Shown: positions 34,966 through 47,548, counted from the first letter of the stretch. The stretch: 64,000 bases of DNA from Magnolia sinica (GCF_029962835.1 NC_080578.1:28971001-29035000); one strand, 5' to 3'. Made by a program: numbers and translations. The notes: generated by a model not told the origin, from the letters alone.

Positions 34966-37140
34966 AAACATGCAAAGACATTACTATTAGGAAATGTTTT
35001 ATCTGATCTTGATACACATCATTTGAAGCTATCCCTCCTGCAGAAAATCAAATTTTCAAAAATACCAACAAGGCAGAGCCATTGCGGGCAAAACAAGGCA
35101 AAGCCAAATCTACTCTGCATTTCTTCTGGACGTGGGTTAGAACTGAACCGGAACTTTCTGCTCCATGCCTTGAAGATCAGGCCTCGACAAGCCCTTAGAT
35201 ATTCAAATAGTTTAGCAGGCCCTCCCGTCAATCAGTCAGGCCCTTCGTTACGTTCCTTAGAGGAACCTGTATTGCGGTTGTCCATTGTTTTCTTGGTGTG
35301 GCCCACCTAATAATTGAATCAGCCTCATTCTTGTAGTGCCCCATCCTTATTGGGCCATCTTGGACACCATGGTGGGTCCCACAATCAAGTAGTTTTTGAA
35401 CAATGCAACAACATCCTACTTAGTAAAATAAACAGAGGAATGATACGATGCACAGCCCACATCCTTGCACAATATACAAGGATTTTCAGTTTTGACAAGC
35501 ATATAATTCCTCAAAAATCATGATCTTTAGTTGTGACGTGGGCTAAGTTCCTCTCTCTCTCTCTCTCTCAAGTTGTTTATTTTATTTTTAAAATGTAACT
35601 ACTTAGCAAAATAAACAGATACATAATACAATGCAGAATCTGCATCTTTGCACAACATACATGGACTTTCAGTTCTGACAAGTAGGGCCTATGGTTTTGT
35701 ATGGCCCAAACCTTGCTCTGTTGCATGCCATTGTGAATGGAGCATGACCCAAAAGACTTCCAGATTAGAAGATCCTAGTGACCAATCATGAGACTTTTTT
35801 TTTGTCTTTTTTTCAGTTTGAATTGGATGATTGTTGCATTTCTCTTCTTAACCATCAATACATATCAAGATATCAAAAGGTGAAAATGTCCTATTGAGTA
35901 TATGTCTGGTACACAGCTCCAGCTCATCAATGGCAGGATGCAGCAGATCATATTCCGGATTACCAAAAAATGAGTCCCACCTGATAGAAATGGAAACCAT
36001 GCATCCTATAATTCCTCATGAGAAATATCATTCCATTTTCAAATTGATCAAATAACCCCAACAAGCGACGCTTTTACATTATTGATTACAAAACTCTGTC
36101 AAATAACACAAACCATCCAGTTTCCGTCAATCAATCGCAACAAACAAACATTTCCATATTTAGACCCGTCTCAACCGAGTTAGATTTCGCATGCCAAGTC
36201 CTCTTTTGTTCATCCTCTTCCCAATTCAAACGCAACCAGTCCGAGACGAGTCGGATCACCATACCTATTGGGGGCCCACCATCAATTATAATGATGATCA
36301 AAACCCTTGACCAAGTAGGTTCTAGAAAGATTTCATCAGTGGGCAAGTTCTGCCCAAACTTCCCTTTTCTAATGGTCCCGATCTCTCCTTTTGAGTGAGA
36401 AAGAGAGAGAGATGGTTCCTTTTATTAGAGAAAACATCCATTCTATGAGAAAAGCTAAGGCATACATCATAGTGGGGCCACATAAAACACATCATGGTGG
36501 GTCTGATCGGCGAGGAAAGAGAGGCTCACCCATTCGTAGACACTGCTCGATGGCCATGGAAGATGTCACTGCTCGATGGCAACGGGATGCCGTTACTTGA
36601 AAATGGGAGAAGCTCTTGAGGGCTAGGATGCGCTGCTTGAAAATGGAAAAGAGCAAATTGCGCTCACAGGCTGGGATGCACTGCTTGAAAATGGAAAAGA
36701 GCAAATGGCGCTCGCAATCCCTCTTCTAAATATGATAAACCTTTGAAATACGAAACAGTGTGTGTTTACCATTGTTTATAACAAACAATCTGTTAACATC
36801 TGTGCATGCAAGAGGGACCATTTTCTGGATGGTTAAGATTGTATTATCTAAGAAAATTATAAATATTAAACATTTACAACTAGAAGGATTATTTGAATGG
36901 TCTGGATAACTCTATATTATTACCACTATTTTCATGAACGAGTCACCACTATTTTACATTCTGTACAAAACTCACAGAAAAACGGTAAACATAGCTTTGG
37001 AAAGGGGAGGGCTCTATGGGCCCCAACATGATGGATATGTTTCATCCACATCGTCCATCCATTTCTCAACATCATTTTGGAATTGATCCCCAAAAATGAG
37101 CCCTAATTAAGTCTTGAGTGAACCACAAAATGAGAAAACT
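34961..37140. other. Non-coding stretch with MITE-like and minisatellite sequence
   Basis: No gene is recognised. It contains a CT run near 35552, copies of the GGGCCC...CATCATGGTGGG text (35360-35385, 36470-36500, 37015), and a repeated 50-bp unit with GCTTGAAAATGGAAAAGAGC at 36630-36715. Confidence 0.5.
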
Positions 37141-37272
37141 CAGGACGGTTGGATGTCCACCATTCAAAATTGCAGCTGCACCGACGGATTATTGAGTTTC
37201 AATGCCGAAGGATTTTAGCCGTAACTAAAACCACCCCAAGTCCATCGGCTTTGCCCAATTTTTTTGTAGTGA
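37141..37272. mobile_element. CACTA-type right terminus
   Basis: The segment ends ...CCCAATTTTTTTGTAGTG, whose complement starts CACTACAAAAAAATTGGGC, a good En/Spm-type end. Just inside are repeated CCGATGG, CCGAAGG and CCGACGG words in both orientations, like subterminal repeats. It abuts Copia-B internal sequence. The matching left end was not found, and no 3-bp target duplication could be verified. Confidence 0.5.
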
Positions 37273-38872
37273 ATTTTCTCAGCTAAGTGGTTATGATTCT
37301 GATTTCTATAATTGATATGGTTGTTTTTAGGTTTTATAGCTTGAAAAGTTTTAGTATTTTTAAAATTATTTTGATTCAGACTTTTCCCTTTTAAGTTAGA
37401 AGACTTCCCTTTAACAAACTTAGGAGGAGTGGACTTGCTCTTGGGAGGTATATTTTTATCATAGCTTAGATCAGATCTATTACCACATTTTCTTGATCCG
37501 ATTAGTAGTCTTTCTAGTTTAGGATCACCCTGGGCATACCTCTAAGTATCCTTCAAACTCAAGAGAGGAGACTTCTAGTTTTAGTTTTTCATTTTCAGAT
37601 TTTATGTTTTTAATTTGGGAAGTTTTGAAATCTAAACACACTTAGCTTTTTCAAAACATTCCGAAAAATGTGATTTTTCTAATACTAGATTATCAAAATT
37701 TTCTTTTAATTTAAAAAATTTTTCTTTTTGAAGTTTTAATTTTACAGCAATCTTACAACTTTCCCTGTATAAGGCATCATAAGCATCTTATAAAATTTCA
37801 TCGTTTTCATGATCACTTCTTAGATTTTCTTCACTAGTTGAATCACAACTATCTGAGAAAGTGAATTTGGCTAGAGTCATTAAGGCTTTGACCTCATTAG
37901 TTGACTTACGTTCAGAATCATCTGACTCAGAAGAGGCTTCAGAGCAAGACGATTCATCCCATATGGCTAACATGCCTTTCTTTTTAGATTTGTCTCTCTT
38001 TGGACATTTGTTTGCTAGATGACCATATTCATGACAGTTGAAACATTGTTTGTCTTTAATAGATTTTCAATTTTTAGATCTAGTTCTTTTCTTTTCTGAA
38101 GGTTATTGAACATCTACTCTCTTTTTACTTTTGAAAATCTTATAAAACTTCTTGGCTAATAATGCCATATCATCTTCAGAGTTTTCAAAATCAGAATTAC
38201 TAACATTTTCATGAGAAGTATTTTTAGAAAGCTTTAAGGGCGATGGACTTACCTTTAGGAGTTTTAAAGTTTAATTTGTAGGTTTGTAAAGAACCAACCA
38301 GCTCTTCAACCCTCATATTATCTGTATCACGAAGTTCCTGAATGACAGTGACCTTAGAATTGAACCTATCAGGCAATGAGCACAATATCTTTGCACAGAT
38401 TTTGCTTGTCATTTAACTTAGTACAGAAGTCTATGAAAGTTTCACTCTCTTCCATATATATTTCCTCAAACCGAGTGGTGAGGATTTGAAGTTTAGATTT
38501 CTTGACAATAGTCGTACCCTCATGTGTCATTTCTAAAATGTCTCAGGCTTACTTTGCAATATCACAAGATATAATTTTTTTGAATTCATCCGCTGATAGT
38601 GAGCAAGTAATTGCATTTAAAGCCTTTGCATTGGTACTACTCTCATTTTTCTGAAGTGTGGTCTAAGAAAAATAAGGTGCAACTTTCATAGATTTGATTC
38701 CATCAGTGCCTAGAACTTCAGTGGTAGGAGGGGTCCATCTTATCATTGTGGCTTGCCACATGCTTTCATCTATGGACCTTAAAAAGATCCTCATTCTGGC
38801 TTTCCAATAAGCATAATTGGATCCATCAAAAGGTGGAGGCCTAGTGATTGAGAGGCTATCAAAATTTGACAT
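37273..38872 (-). pseudogene. gag: Copia-B gag, frameshifted
   Basis: The pieces read, in order: ITRPPPFDGSNYAYWKARMR (38872-38663), ICAKILCSLPDRFNSKVTVI and VEELVGSLQTYKLNF (38412-38224), the zinc knuckle CFNCHEYGHLANKC (about 38010-38055), and an acidic Ser/Asp-rich region with coiled-coil-like tail (37973-37300). The pieces occupy different frames, so small indels have accumulated as well as stops. It is related to Copia-A gag (shared FDGSNYAYWKA and VEELVGSLQ) but diverged. Downstream pol is absent: the CACTA terminus cuts in at 37272. Confidence 0.8.
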
Positions 38873-38930
38873 TTGATAAGCTCAGATCGATTAGCTTAAG
38901 AAATGATCCAAATAAAAAGAAGCTATTAGG

Positions 38931-38941
38931 CTCTGAAACCA
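38931..38941 (-). other. Copia-B primer binding site
   Basis: On the minus strand this is TGGTTTCAGAG, close to the Met-tRNA complement TGGTATCAGAG, two bases from the LTR start at 38944. Confidence 0.7.
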
Positions 38942-38943
38942 CT

Positions 38944-40703
38944 TGAAAAGGCTGAGCTATGCGTCTTTTAGGGGGGGGGGGGGGGGCAAATTAAAAAGTA
39001 AATGCGGAATTGAAAGAAAGATAGCACAATCAAATAATAAAGAAGCACAAGTAAATAGTAACCTCAAATGTACTAGTCTTGAGAGGTTGATACAAACTTA
39101 GCTCTAGGGACAACCTAACACCAAAAACCAAAGGCTCATGGCAAGACAATCCTACTAGAATGTTTGTAAGTATTAAAAACCCAGACCAATAAAGAGGCAA
39201 AGGAAATAACAAATGAAATAAACTAAGTTATTACAGCATTCCCACAAGTGCATAAAAGAAATTACACCATTCATCACAAATGCTTAAAATAAATTACAAC
39301 ATTCACACACATAAGCACATTCAATCATCCACCACAACTCCAGGAATTATAGTAGTTCGCTTGTGTGTACACCAACTGTTAGAAAATATCCACTCCCTCG
39401 GGATATTAGCGTTCACTATAAAAAAGATTTTCCAAGGTTCACCTTAAGACCTTCACAATTGTTTCTTTGATTGGGCTTACACAATTTCAAAAACCCCACA
39501 CTGAGATTTTCTAGATTACCTCAGACAAACTAAAAAGAGATTTTTCTAGCACAGCCTCAAAAATAAAAAAGGATATACAAAATTGTAAATCATACTTATC
39601 TGGAAATTCTCCTTTGAAGAAGCCCAGTAGAACCAATCCGATGTAGATGAAGATATTCAATGTCCAGTCTCATAGATGAAAAGGTTCTAGTTCTAAATGC
39701 TTTTTAGATTAAATTAACTTAGGCTAGCTTGATTTGATTTTGATCTCAAGAAAGGGAAAAACTCAAATCCCTTCTAAATATAAGATTGGAATAAAGATCA
39801 CAAAATTAAATTGTAAAAGCTAATTAAAAAGAATCTAAAATGAGCATAGAATAACTTAATAAATTAACAAATTTATCTCTCAGAGTGGTGTCTTGATTTC
39901 ACTTTAATGAATGAAAAAACTCTGAAATTCTGTATCTATTTATAGGTGAAAATACTGTTCACTTAACTGGTCTAAGGGTCGGTTTGACTGGTCAAATGAC
40001 CAACAAAATTTTAAATTTTCTGGTGCGATAAGATAAGGTCGTTCCTCGACTGGTTATGTGGCTTGCTTGACTGGTCGAGTGGAACCAGAAAAGCTTGCTG
40101 GACTTTGAGTTGAGCCTGCACAACCAGTCGAGCATTGTTCACTCGATTGGTCAACTAGTCTCCAGGACTGGTCGAGAGTCCAACAGAAAATTTCGAAAAA
40201 TAACAACAAACTTTGGACTGGTCGAGAAAACTCTTAGATTGGTTGATCCAGTACTTGGACTAGTCGAACAAGGTCTAATAAGACTAGTCAAGAAAATGAC
40301 CTATAAATAAAAGAAATGACCCACATAAAATATGCAATGAATATGACACAACATAAGGTCAATTTAGGGTCATCCAAACCTATTTGTGAGTTGGAACACT
40401 TGAAACACCATTTGCTTCAAAATCTTGAATAATTATGATATGTGAAGCTAAAGTTTGATTTCTTGAACTTGAGCTTGAGTCACGCTTGAGTTCTTAAGTC
40501 TTTAGCATACAGTAGTTGAACTTCAAACTTGAACTTGAGTTCTTGAATTTGAGCTTGAAACCATGAACTTTAACACTCTTCACTTCATCTTGAAGATGTA
40601 GGCAAGTTCGATAAAGGTCCAGAGAACTTAAAAATGTATGAACCTGATCACTTCAACTCAAAGCATGATATAAATACTAAATGGTTTGACACAACAAAAT
40701 TTG
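38944..40703 (-). mobile_element. Copia-B 5' LTR (about 1.76 kb)
   Basis: It starts next to the primer site (TGAAAAGGCTGAGC) and ends near AAATTTGACA; the right boundary is uncertain by some 15 bp. It contains a run of 16 G (38971-38986), CGACTGGTCGAG words (39960-40290), then ACTTGAACTTGAG repeats (40440-40600). It is related to 8935-9636. Confidence 0.7.
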
Positions 40704-40855
40704 ACAATACTACGGGTGCTAGATTTATACAATAGCATTTACAGTGGTTTCATTGATGACAACGCTGCGGACGATGAAGAGGAAATATTGATCAGCGATA
40801 CTAATGGTGAAGAAGAAATAGTCCTAAGTGTCAGTGATAAAGATGACGATTATTA
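40704..40855 (+). pseudogene. Acidic C-terminal fragment, probably of a CACTA transposase
   Basis: The open frame VLDLYNSIYSGFIDDNAADD continues through EEEILISDTNGEEEIVLSVS and ends in DKDDDY at a TAA. It lies upstream of a TnpA-like gene on the same strand, where En/Spm elements carry the TnpD/TNP2 transposase gene, so it may be its tail. The Copia-B LTR cuts off the rest. The assignment is by position only. Confidence 0.35.
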
Positions 40856-41085
40856 AATGTACACATGATTTACATGTCATTTTTCAAATTGAATAATTTG
40901 ATTATTACATGTATACATGTTTTACAAGTTATGATTTATTCCTTTAATTGACTTTTTTATAATTCACATTTGTAATTGAGTCAATTTCTGATCATGTCCT
41001 CCTCAAACCGGAGCGTAGCGGAAGCACGCAACATACTTCATCAGCTGTTGTGGATAAACGTTTCAACCCTATCTTCTTCTGGTAA

Positions 41086-41379
41086 GGCCAAAGAATACCC
41101 GGTCTGGTCGATGAGTATAGGGATAAATATATTGACAATGACTCAGATGAAAGATTATATAATCTCAAAGAAATTTCGGATCTGATGGAGGAATATAACC
41201 GTGGAAAACTTCATATGAAAGAAGTGGTTTTGTCACTTGCACATCTGAATCGAGTCCTAAGAGACCAGATTTCTCTTATCGTGACTAGTATATTGGCTGT
41301 AATAATGTCGAGTGCTTCACACAGCTTGAAATATACTTTTGCAGTGTACGATAACTTATATAGGGAGTACTTTGGATAA
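41086..41379 (+). pseudogene. Coding-like segment, unrecognised
   Basis: It is open for 97 codons before a stop: GLVDEYRDKYIDNDSDERLY, NLKEISDLMEEYNRGKLHMK, EVVLSLAHLNRVLRDQ, and an ending YTFAVYDNLYREYFG. The composition and helix-like heptads look like real protein. It lies between the putative transposase tail and the TnpA-like gene, so it could be part of the element or a captured exon. I do not recognise it. Confidence 0.35.
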
Positions 41380-41697
41380 TTGATCCGAAGTTGTTTCGTA
41401 TTACAATGAAATACATGTATTTAATATAGAATGACAATGTGTAATAAAAATTCTAAATTTTACTAGAATGTTTATAGTTTTATTATATGCTACTTGCATT
41501 ATAGTGTAATGGTCTAATCATATTTTAATCATCTCTCTAAGCATAAGCACAAATTCATTCTCCATCAACACTACTTGTATAATGTTTTAGTCTATTCCAC
41601 TTGTACTATAAAGTTGAATGTGTTTATTATATTGATGTTTATATACTTGTACTGACATTGTTTAAATTTATAAGTTCATAGTTCACACATATTTATC

Positions 41698-42153
41698 ATG
41701 GCACCGAGTATGAGATCAGGTCGTTCACGCATTGAATCTACCCTTTCCACCCGTGATGTGATGGAGACATCATCGACGCCGCATGCTACATCACAGGCGT
41801 TTGAGCCCTCAGTTGAGCATACATCGGACACTGCATGTAAAGTCTAGACATATATTTATTTAGTGACTTCTGTTTATATTTAGACTTACATATTATTTTT
41901 TTGCGACAGCATCGTTGACTAGCCGACAAGGACGTGGATCCACGCATGGGTTAGTTTTAAAGCGACTTATGCATGAGGGTAGGGTGACGGTAGAATTCCC
42001 ACAGGACTGCCTTAGACCTGTTGGGGACAATGTTAGGTTGTTTATATCAGAGGTCGGTGTCCTATGCTGATCTCTGATCCCCGCCACCACCCCCCGTTGG
42101 GCAGACGTAATAGATGATGTGCGGCAGCTCATCCATCATCGCCTTTAGGTAAA
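41698..42153 (+). pseudogene. TnpA-like (Ptta/En/Spm) transposon gene, nonsense mutation
   Basis: Exon 1 (41698-41837) starts MAPSMRSGRSRIESTLSTRD and ends at a GTAAAG donor. Exon 2 (after TGCGACAG at 41908-41910) has RLMHEGRVTVEFPQDCLRPV, GDNVRLFISEVGVLC, a TGA at 42068-42070, then PRWADVIDDVRQLI. The RPVGDNxxLFxSEVGV motif is the plant Ptta/En/Spm (Transposase_24) domain, whose members bind subterminal repeats of CACTA elements. CGA-to-TGA explains the stop. The gene ends at or before the CACTA terminus at 42219. Confidence 0.7.
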
Positions 42154-42218
42154 TTTTAGTAAATTAAATTTTCTTTTGTGAAAGGTCATTTACAGTTAAG
42201 TTATTTACTTAATAACAC

Positions 42219-42540
42219 TACTAGAAAAAGGGGCAAAGGCTACGAATAAAAACCGTAGCTAGAGGCCTATTGTTACGGTGATAGTCCGTAGCACGACCGT
42301 AGCAATTAGTGGTGCAGCTAAAGGTTAAAAGGCTATAGCTACGGATTAAATCCGTAGCAATATATATCAATAGCTACGGATATAATTCATAGCTATACTT
42401 TCTGTACCGAAATGTACATACAACTACGGATAATATCCGTAGCTAAAAGTAGAATGAAATCTGTAGCAATATGTTAAAATCAATAATAGCTACGGTTTTC
42501 AAAACAAGAGCTACGACTAATATCTGTAGCTATTTTTTTT
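42219..42540 (+). mobile_element. CACTA element left terminus with subterminal repeats
   Basis: CACTACTAGAAAAAGGGGC begins at 42219, a canonical En/Spm end. It is followed by some fifteen copies of GCTACGGAT/ATCCGTAGC words in both orientations up to 42540, often as inverted pairs. These are the expected binding sites for a TnpA-type protein. The element extends to the right. The opposite end is not seen in the window. Confidence 0.8.
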
Positions 42541-43430
42541 TTTAATTAGCAAAAAAATTATAACAATGGTTTCTGTTACCATTGCAAGAACCTTCTGTGA
42601 TTGATCAACTCATCTAAGCTAGTAAATTAATGCTACTACGAATAGTACATAAAATGCAATCAAGAAAAAAAAATGATGCATTCATATTACAAATAGCAAT
42701 CAAATCATATAATGCATCCTACATTCTCATTTCTAAATAAACAAATTTTAGAATACAACAGATCGCTGGTTATAAGTATAATAAGAGTAGAGATCGTCCA
42801 AATGCATGATCGTCCAAATGTATTGTCAACTCCGGCACCACAATAATATGGACCCTGCACAAACCGTCTAAATACCATTTCTTGCTAATGTGGAACCTAT
42901 TTGTTTTTGTTGCCTTCTTCGCAGTGTATTGGAAGACCTCAACGACTTCCAGGTAAAAACTATAGCAATAGAAAATCTAGCAAAAGCACCAAGCGACCCA
43001 GCATTCTAAATGTTGAAGCTATTTTGTAAGTGCAAATGTAGCTTGACAATAAAGAAAGGTTTTCATAATCTTCCATTGCCTCATACTAACGTGTCAATAT
43101 GTTACACCCAGTGTCATACAGATAGTATATAAAAAAAATATCTCTAAGCAAAATAATACATAGTAAAAACAAAACTTAAGGCATCTTTGTATGCTGACCA
43201 AAATTACACTTGAATAATTCTCTTAAATATATAGCAGGTGATCACAATGGAGGTAGGAGCATTTTAATTCATACTGATGACCTCTAATCACAATCAATAT
43301 GTTGCAAGTTACACGAGTTACATTTGAATGGTATGAATCGCTATCTGGGGGATAATTAAAAGAAAATTACTATCTGGAGGTGACTCCCGCATTATGAATG
43401 AATAACGAATAGCCTCATGTAGTCATTTCT
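42541..43430. other. CACTA interior, no gene recognised
   Basis: This is AT-rich sequence between the CACTA end and the gypsy insertion. A short plus-strand exon-like piece at about 42924-42951 (VLEDLNDFQ between CGCAG and GTAAAA) is too small to judge. The sequence continues at 60829 after the gypsy element. Confidence 0.5.
43426..43430. repeat. Gypsy-1 left target-site duplication (TTTCT)
   Basis: TTTCT directly precedes the TGTGAGACC start of the LTR and is repeated at 60824-60828. Confidence 0.9.
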
Positions 43431-44462
43431 TGTGAGACCTGACCCGAGTTCGCATGTGTGCATGTGTGTGTGTGAGTATGCATCTTGTTCATTTTAGTCC
43501 CGCGGTCCTATCGATCAAATTCCGGCGACCCGCGACCCTTAAGTAGTGTTTGCGGTCATCCTTGAGTTTGGTCATGTAGAACAGACCCAGATTAATCCAA
43601 GACCTATGCCATTGTGACCGCATCGTCGCCGCAGTTCCACCGCCGCGTCTTGTGTGTAAATCCGACGTGTGTATCAAAAGTTGTAGGCCGCACATTATTT
43701 GGGCCCTTGATCACGATGTGGGACCCACCTGGTGCTTGTGCACATTTTCCTAGGTGGACCCACCCTAGTTCCATCATTTCCTATGAGAGCTATCATTACT
43801 TATAGATATCTAGTCAACTCTCTTACAAGCCATCGTGGATTTTCTTCCCAAAAAGGTCATTATGAGCTTTCTTACCAAAAAGCAATGATTTCCTTACATT
43901 ACAATGATGAGTTCTCTACAACACTCCATCTTCTTCTCATATCATTCATTTTCTCTCCTCTAGCAACCCAAGAGAAGGCCCTTGGATGTCCCCCATATTC
44001 TAGCAACTCCAGCCCATTTTCTCTCAAAAACCTCTCAATCTAACCTTTGAAAAGTAATCTCAACCATAGATCTATAACCCTTGGAGCTTAAGGAGCTTAG
44101 AGATAGGAGAATCTTGAAGATCCATTAAGGTGGGTGCACTTAGCTTCGTATTTTCTGATTTTCTTGTGGTAGATTCCCCTTCATCTCCTTAGGAACTTGT
44201 GGGGCCCATCAAGTGATGATGGAGGTCCCCCATGTTTCCATGATTGAGGCTAACAGTCCATTCCTTTGCATGCAAGCTCCATGGATTGGACCATTCTCCA
44301 TGGACCCCATCATGGCATTTTTCCTTAATGCATGTCTTTTAGGGGTCATCTAGACCATAAATTTAGGTGAGAAAGGCATTCCCACCATTGGATTGATTCC
44401 TAACTCTATGCATGTGCTAGATATATACTGTATATGATCAAATGGATGACATGAATGTGTTG

Positions 44463-44467
44463 TGATG
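44463..44467. repeat. Target-site duplication of the solo LTR (TGATG)
   Basis: TGATG is repeated at 47549-47553. The right Gypsy-1 LTR has the uninterrupted sequence GTGTTGTGATGAAGGG at 55929-55944. Confidence 0.95.
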
Positions 44468-47400
44468 TGTAACGCCCTGAAATTCGGGGATCGAGCATAA
44501 CTCAGCTCCCGAGTTCCAAAACATCACTTATGCAACATATTTAATGATGAATGTATGTTAACCGTATTAGTGCATAAAACATGGAATAGATTAAGCCAAA
44601 ACACAGATATGATTCAGGGATAAGTGAATAAAGCAAGCGGAAGACTTATAGTAAAATGTATACAAGTGTAAATCCCTGAATTACATATACAACCAGATCG
44701 TGTAAAAGTGTTCTTTAACAAAATTATAAGTACAAGTTACATCATTTCAGTCCCCAAAATATCCCAGGAATCCCGCGCATCAGACCGAGGCTCGCTAGAA
44801 CCCGTCTGAAAACTGCATATAGGAGAAGGCAGCCTCGTCGTCATCCAGCTCCCGCTCTGCCTCAGACGTCGCATCCACATCTGCAACATCAGGGCCTAAG
44901 ACAGTCTGGTGGGTGTTTAACACCGCCCCAGAAACGTGGGAGTGAGTGATCAACTCAGTGGAACAATAAGGCACTGGTTAACATGTTATCAGTTCAATCA
45001 AACAGTAATGATAAAGCAGGATAAGTAATTAAATCCTAAGTACTCTTGTTAATGCAAGTATGAATGCAATATGATGCGTGCCCTCACACGTACACCCTCA
45101 GCGTCTTCATCTTACGTTACGCATGACATCGCCTCAAAGTGCGCCACATCTACAAAGCACATGCAAATGCGGTGCATGGATATGATTACCAAGTTGTTAT
45201 TAGTCCGTTTCACACAACAGGATTGGGAAGCTAAGATACCTTCCTCATATCACCATCCAAACAGTAATCCATACTAGGGTCGTCAATCCTAGATATCTCA
45301 TACGATCATATAGTTGAGGTCGTAGCAAAGGGCTCGTCACCAATCAATGTACGCCTTTCATGCCCTTACTACCACAGATCGGCTCGTCACCTCCTTGCGG
45401 TATCCAGGTATGCTCGAGGTCACTACAAAGGGCTCGTCACCAATCAATGTAGGCCGACAGCATGAATATAGTGTCCCATACCACCATAATCGGCTCACGA
45501 GATTAAGTTGCTCACTGGTCACTACGGGGAGGCTCGTCACCCCACGGTGGACAGACCGACCACGGTGTCCCATACCACCATGTCCGGCTCATGAGTCTTA
45601 GCGGATCAGGTACCATGGTTATTAGGATTTCACTGGTAAGTTCGGTACCCTAGATTCAAGCAGTAGCGTCCATACATGGTTAACATACACTGGACAATCG
45701 GGTTAGTTGACGAACTCGACTAGCACGAGTGCACGTTGAATTGAACGACATGGAGTGCGCAAACACTCCGCGTGGTCGAACCACTGCCGACAACTCTAAT
45801 ACGACTCGGGTTCGTCTAATGCGTCTCACGTGGCGAAAGCAATCTCAACCACGAATATAGGGTCAATTACTGATCTCCTGGACTAAGGCATAGTCCCAAA
45901 TATCCTACACTACTACAGATATTCATATGGAATGTAAAACAGTAATGGAACAATAACTCAAATCATGGCACAAACGCATCTGAAGAATATCAACTTAACA
46001 TAAATGTAAGCATAGGAGATGCTTGAATTTAAATAACTTGGAATGTAACTGCATAAAGGAAAACATGCGCATCAATAGGAGTATTGAGAATCACTTCTCA
46101 ACGCCCACAATTAGTGTAATCAGTTACACTTAGGTCATTCATGCATTTCTACAAACACTTAGCATACAAGGGATAACATACATGACGTATGTTGGAATAC
46201 ATGCACCTAGACAATTCCCTTTACCAAGGAGTTGTCATACATGCATCTAGCATACATACATGACCAATAATCATGGCAAGCACAAGTGCGTATTTTATAC
46301 GTATACGGTACTTTATAAATACACTTAAAATACACAAATCTCAATATAGCACATGCATATCAGGAAAGCAATGTAAACATAACATTTGACATGTGAAATC
46401 TCATCCATAACAAGAATAAATCACTAACTGGGATTGAAAGCCTTGAAAACCATAACCTATACACTTAAAGTCCGCACCTTAAGCGAAGAAAGAACCGCCG
46501 AACTGATTTAGACGAGTTGTCTTCGTCAACGGCGCTAGAATACCCTAAAATAAGGATAGAAATGAGATACAACAACACCAAGTCTAATCTAAGCTCTAAC
46601 ACAGATTAGGGTTAGTTTAACTTACCCCAAAAGAACTCAGAATCGTCAGAGGAACGATTCAAAGTAAAGGTTCAAAGGTGAAGAAGAACAAGGAAGAATC
46701 AAGATGATTCACCAACCAATCTCTCTCACTAACTCTCTCTTTTCCACTCTCTTTCCAAGCTAGGGTTAGAGAAAATTCGTATGGAAATGAGAGCTAGGGT
46801 TTAAGGACTATATATAAGCCTTAAAATGATGGAAATAACCCCAGGGTCAAGGTATACTTAGGTTATAACCAAAGCACGCCTTTCTCGATCCAACGAAGCA
46901 CTTCTGGTGGGCCTATAACCACGAAAGGTCGGACTTAAGCTCACTGACCATGGATCTAGGTCAGGCTGAGTTTTCGTTCCAATCGGTTTTCAGATCAGCC
47001 GTGGCGGACCACACTCAATTCAACGGTCACGGAATCTCGATCAGGTCCACAAACACTAGGATATGCCTGGGCCAACCATCCTGATCAGAGGGTGAAATTG
47101 GGTTAGAATCCAACGGTCAGAATGCTTAAAATCGTCGCTCAAGCGACACGACTCAGATTTCAATAAAAGCTTATTAAATTCCAACCGTTCTCACACTCTT
47201 CACTCCAAGCTCAACCAAATCGACCCAGAACATCAGATTGACTTGATTTTCGAGGTGAAGATCAAGCCCAACTCGGTGACCGCAACAGCCTAAGATCATC
47301 GCTATCGGACTTTCGACGCGCGGTCTAGGTCCGATCCAGATCTTCCAAAAATTTCCCAGAACAACTGGATTTAGCGATGGATCCCAGATTTCAGAGTAAC

Positions 47401-47548
47401 GTAGCGCTCACTAATCTACACGTTTAGAGCCATGCAGATACAATTTAAAGTGATTGATGCGAATTTCACAAGCAATCGAGTAAAGCACTAATTACCCCAA
47501 AACAACTACTTAAGGAAAGATAAGCACAAAAATTCCAAGGTCGTTACA
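44468..47548. mobile_element. Solo LTR of a second gypsy family (3.08 kb)
   Basis: It begins TGTAACGCCCTGA and ends GGTCGTTACA, so TGTAAC/GTTACA are inverted ends. It has a perfect 5-bp target duplication and no internal domain, which fits a solo LTR left by LTR-LTR recombination. Inside are repeats with GGCTCGTCACC at 45325-45600. No coding function is seen. Confidence 0.85.

Noticed and set aside
38971..38986. Run of 16 G as a functional G-rich structure
   Set aside because: Homopolymer runs like this are often sequencing or assembly artefacts, and nothing else supports a role.
45325..45600. CRISPR-like spacing of GGCTCGTCACC repeats in the solo LTR
   Set aside because: The repeats are short, degenerate and of uneven spacing in plant nuclear DNA. 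They are LTR-internal repeats.
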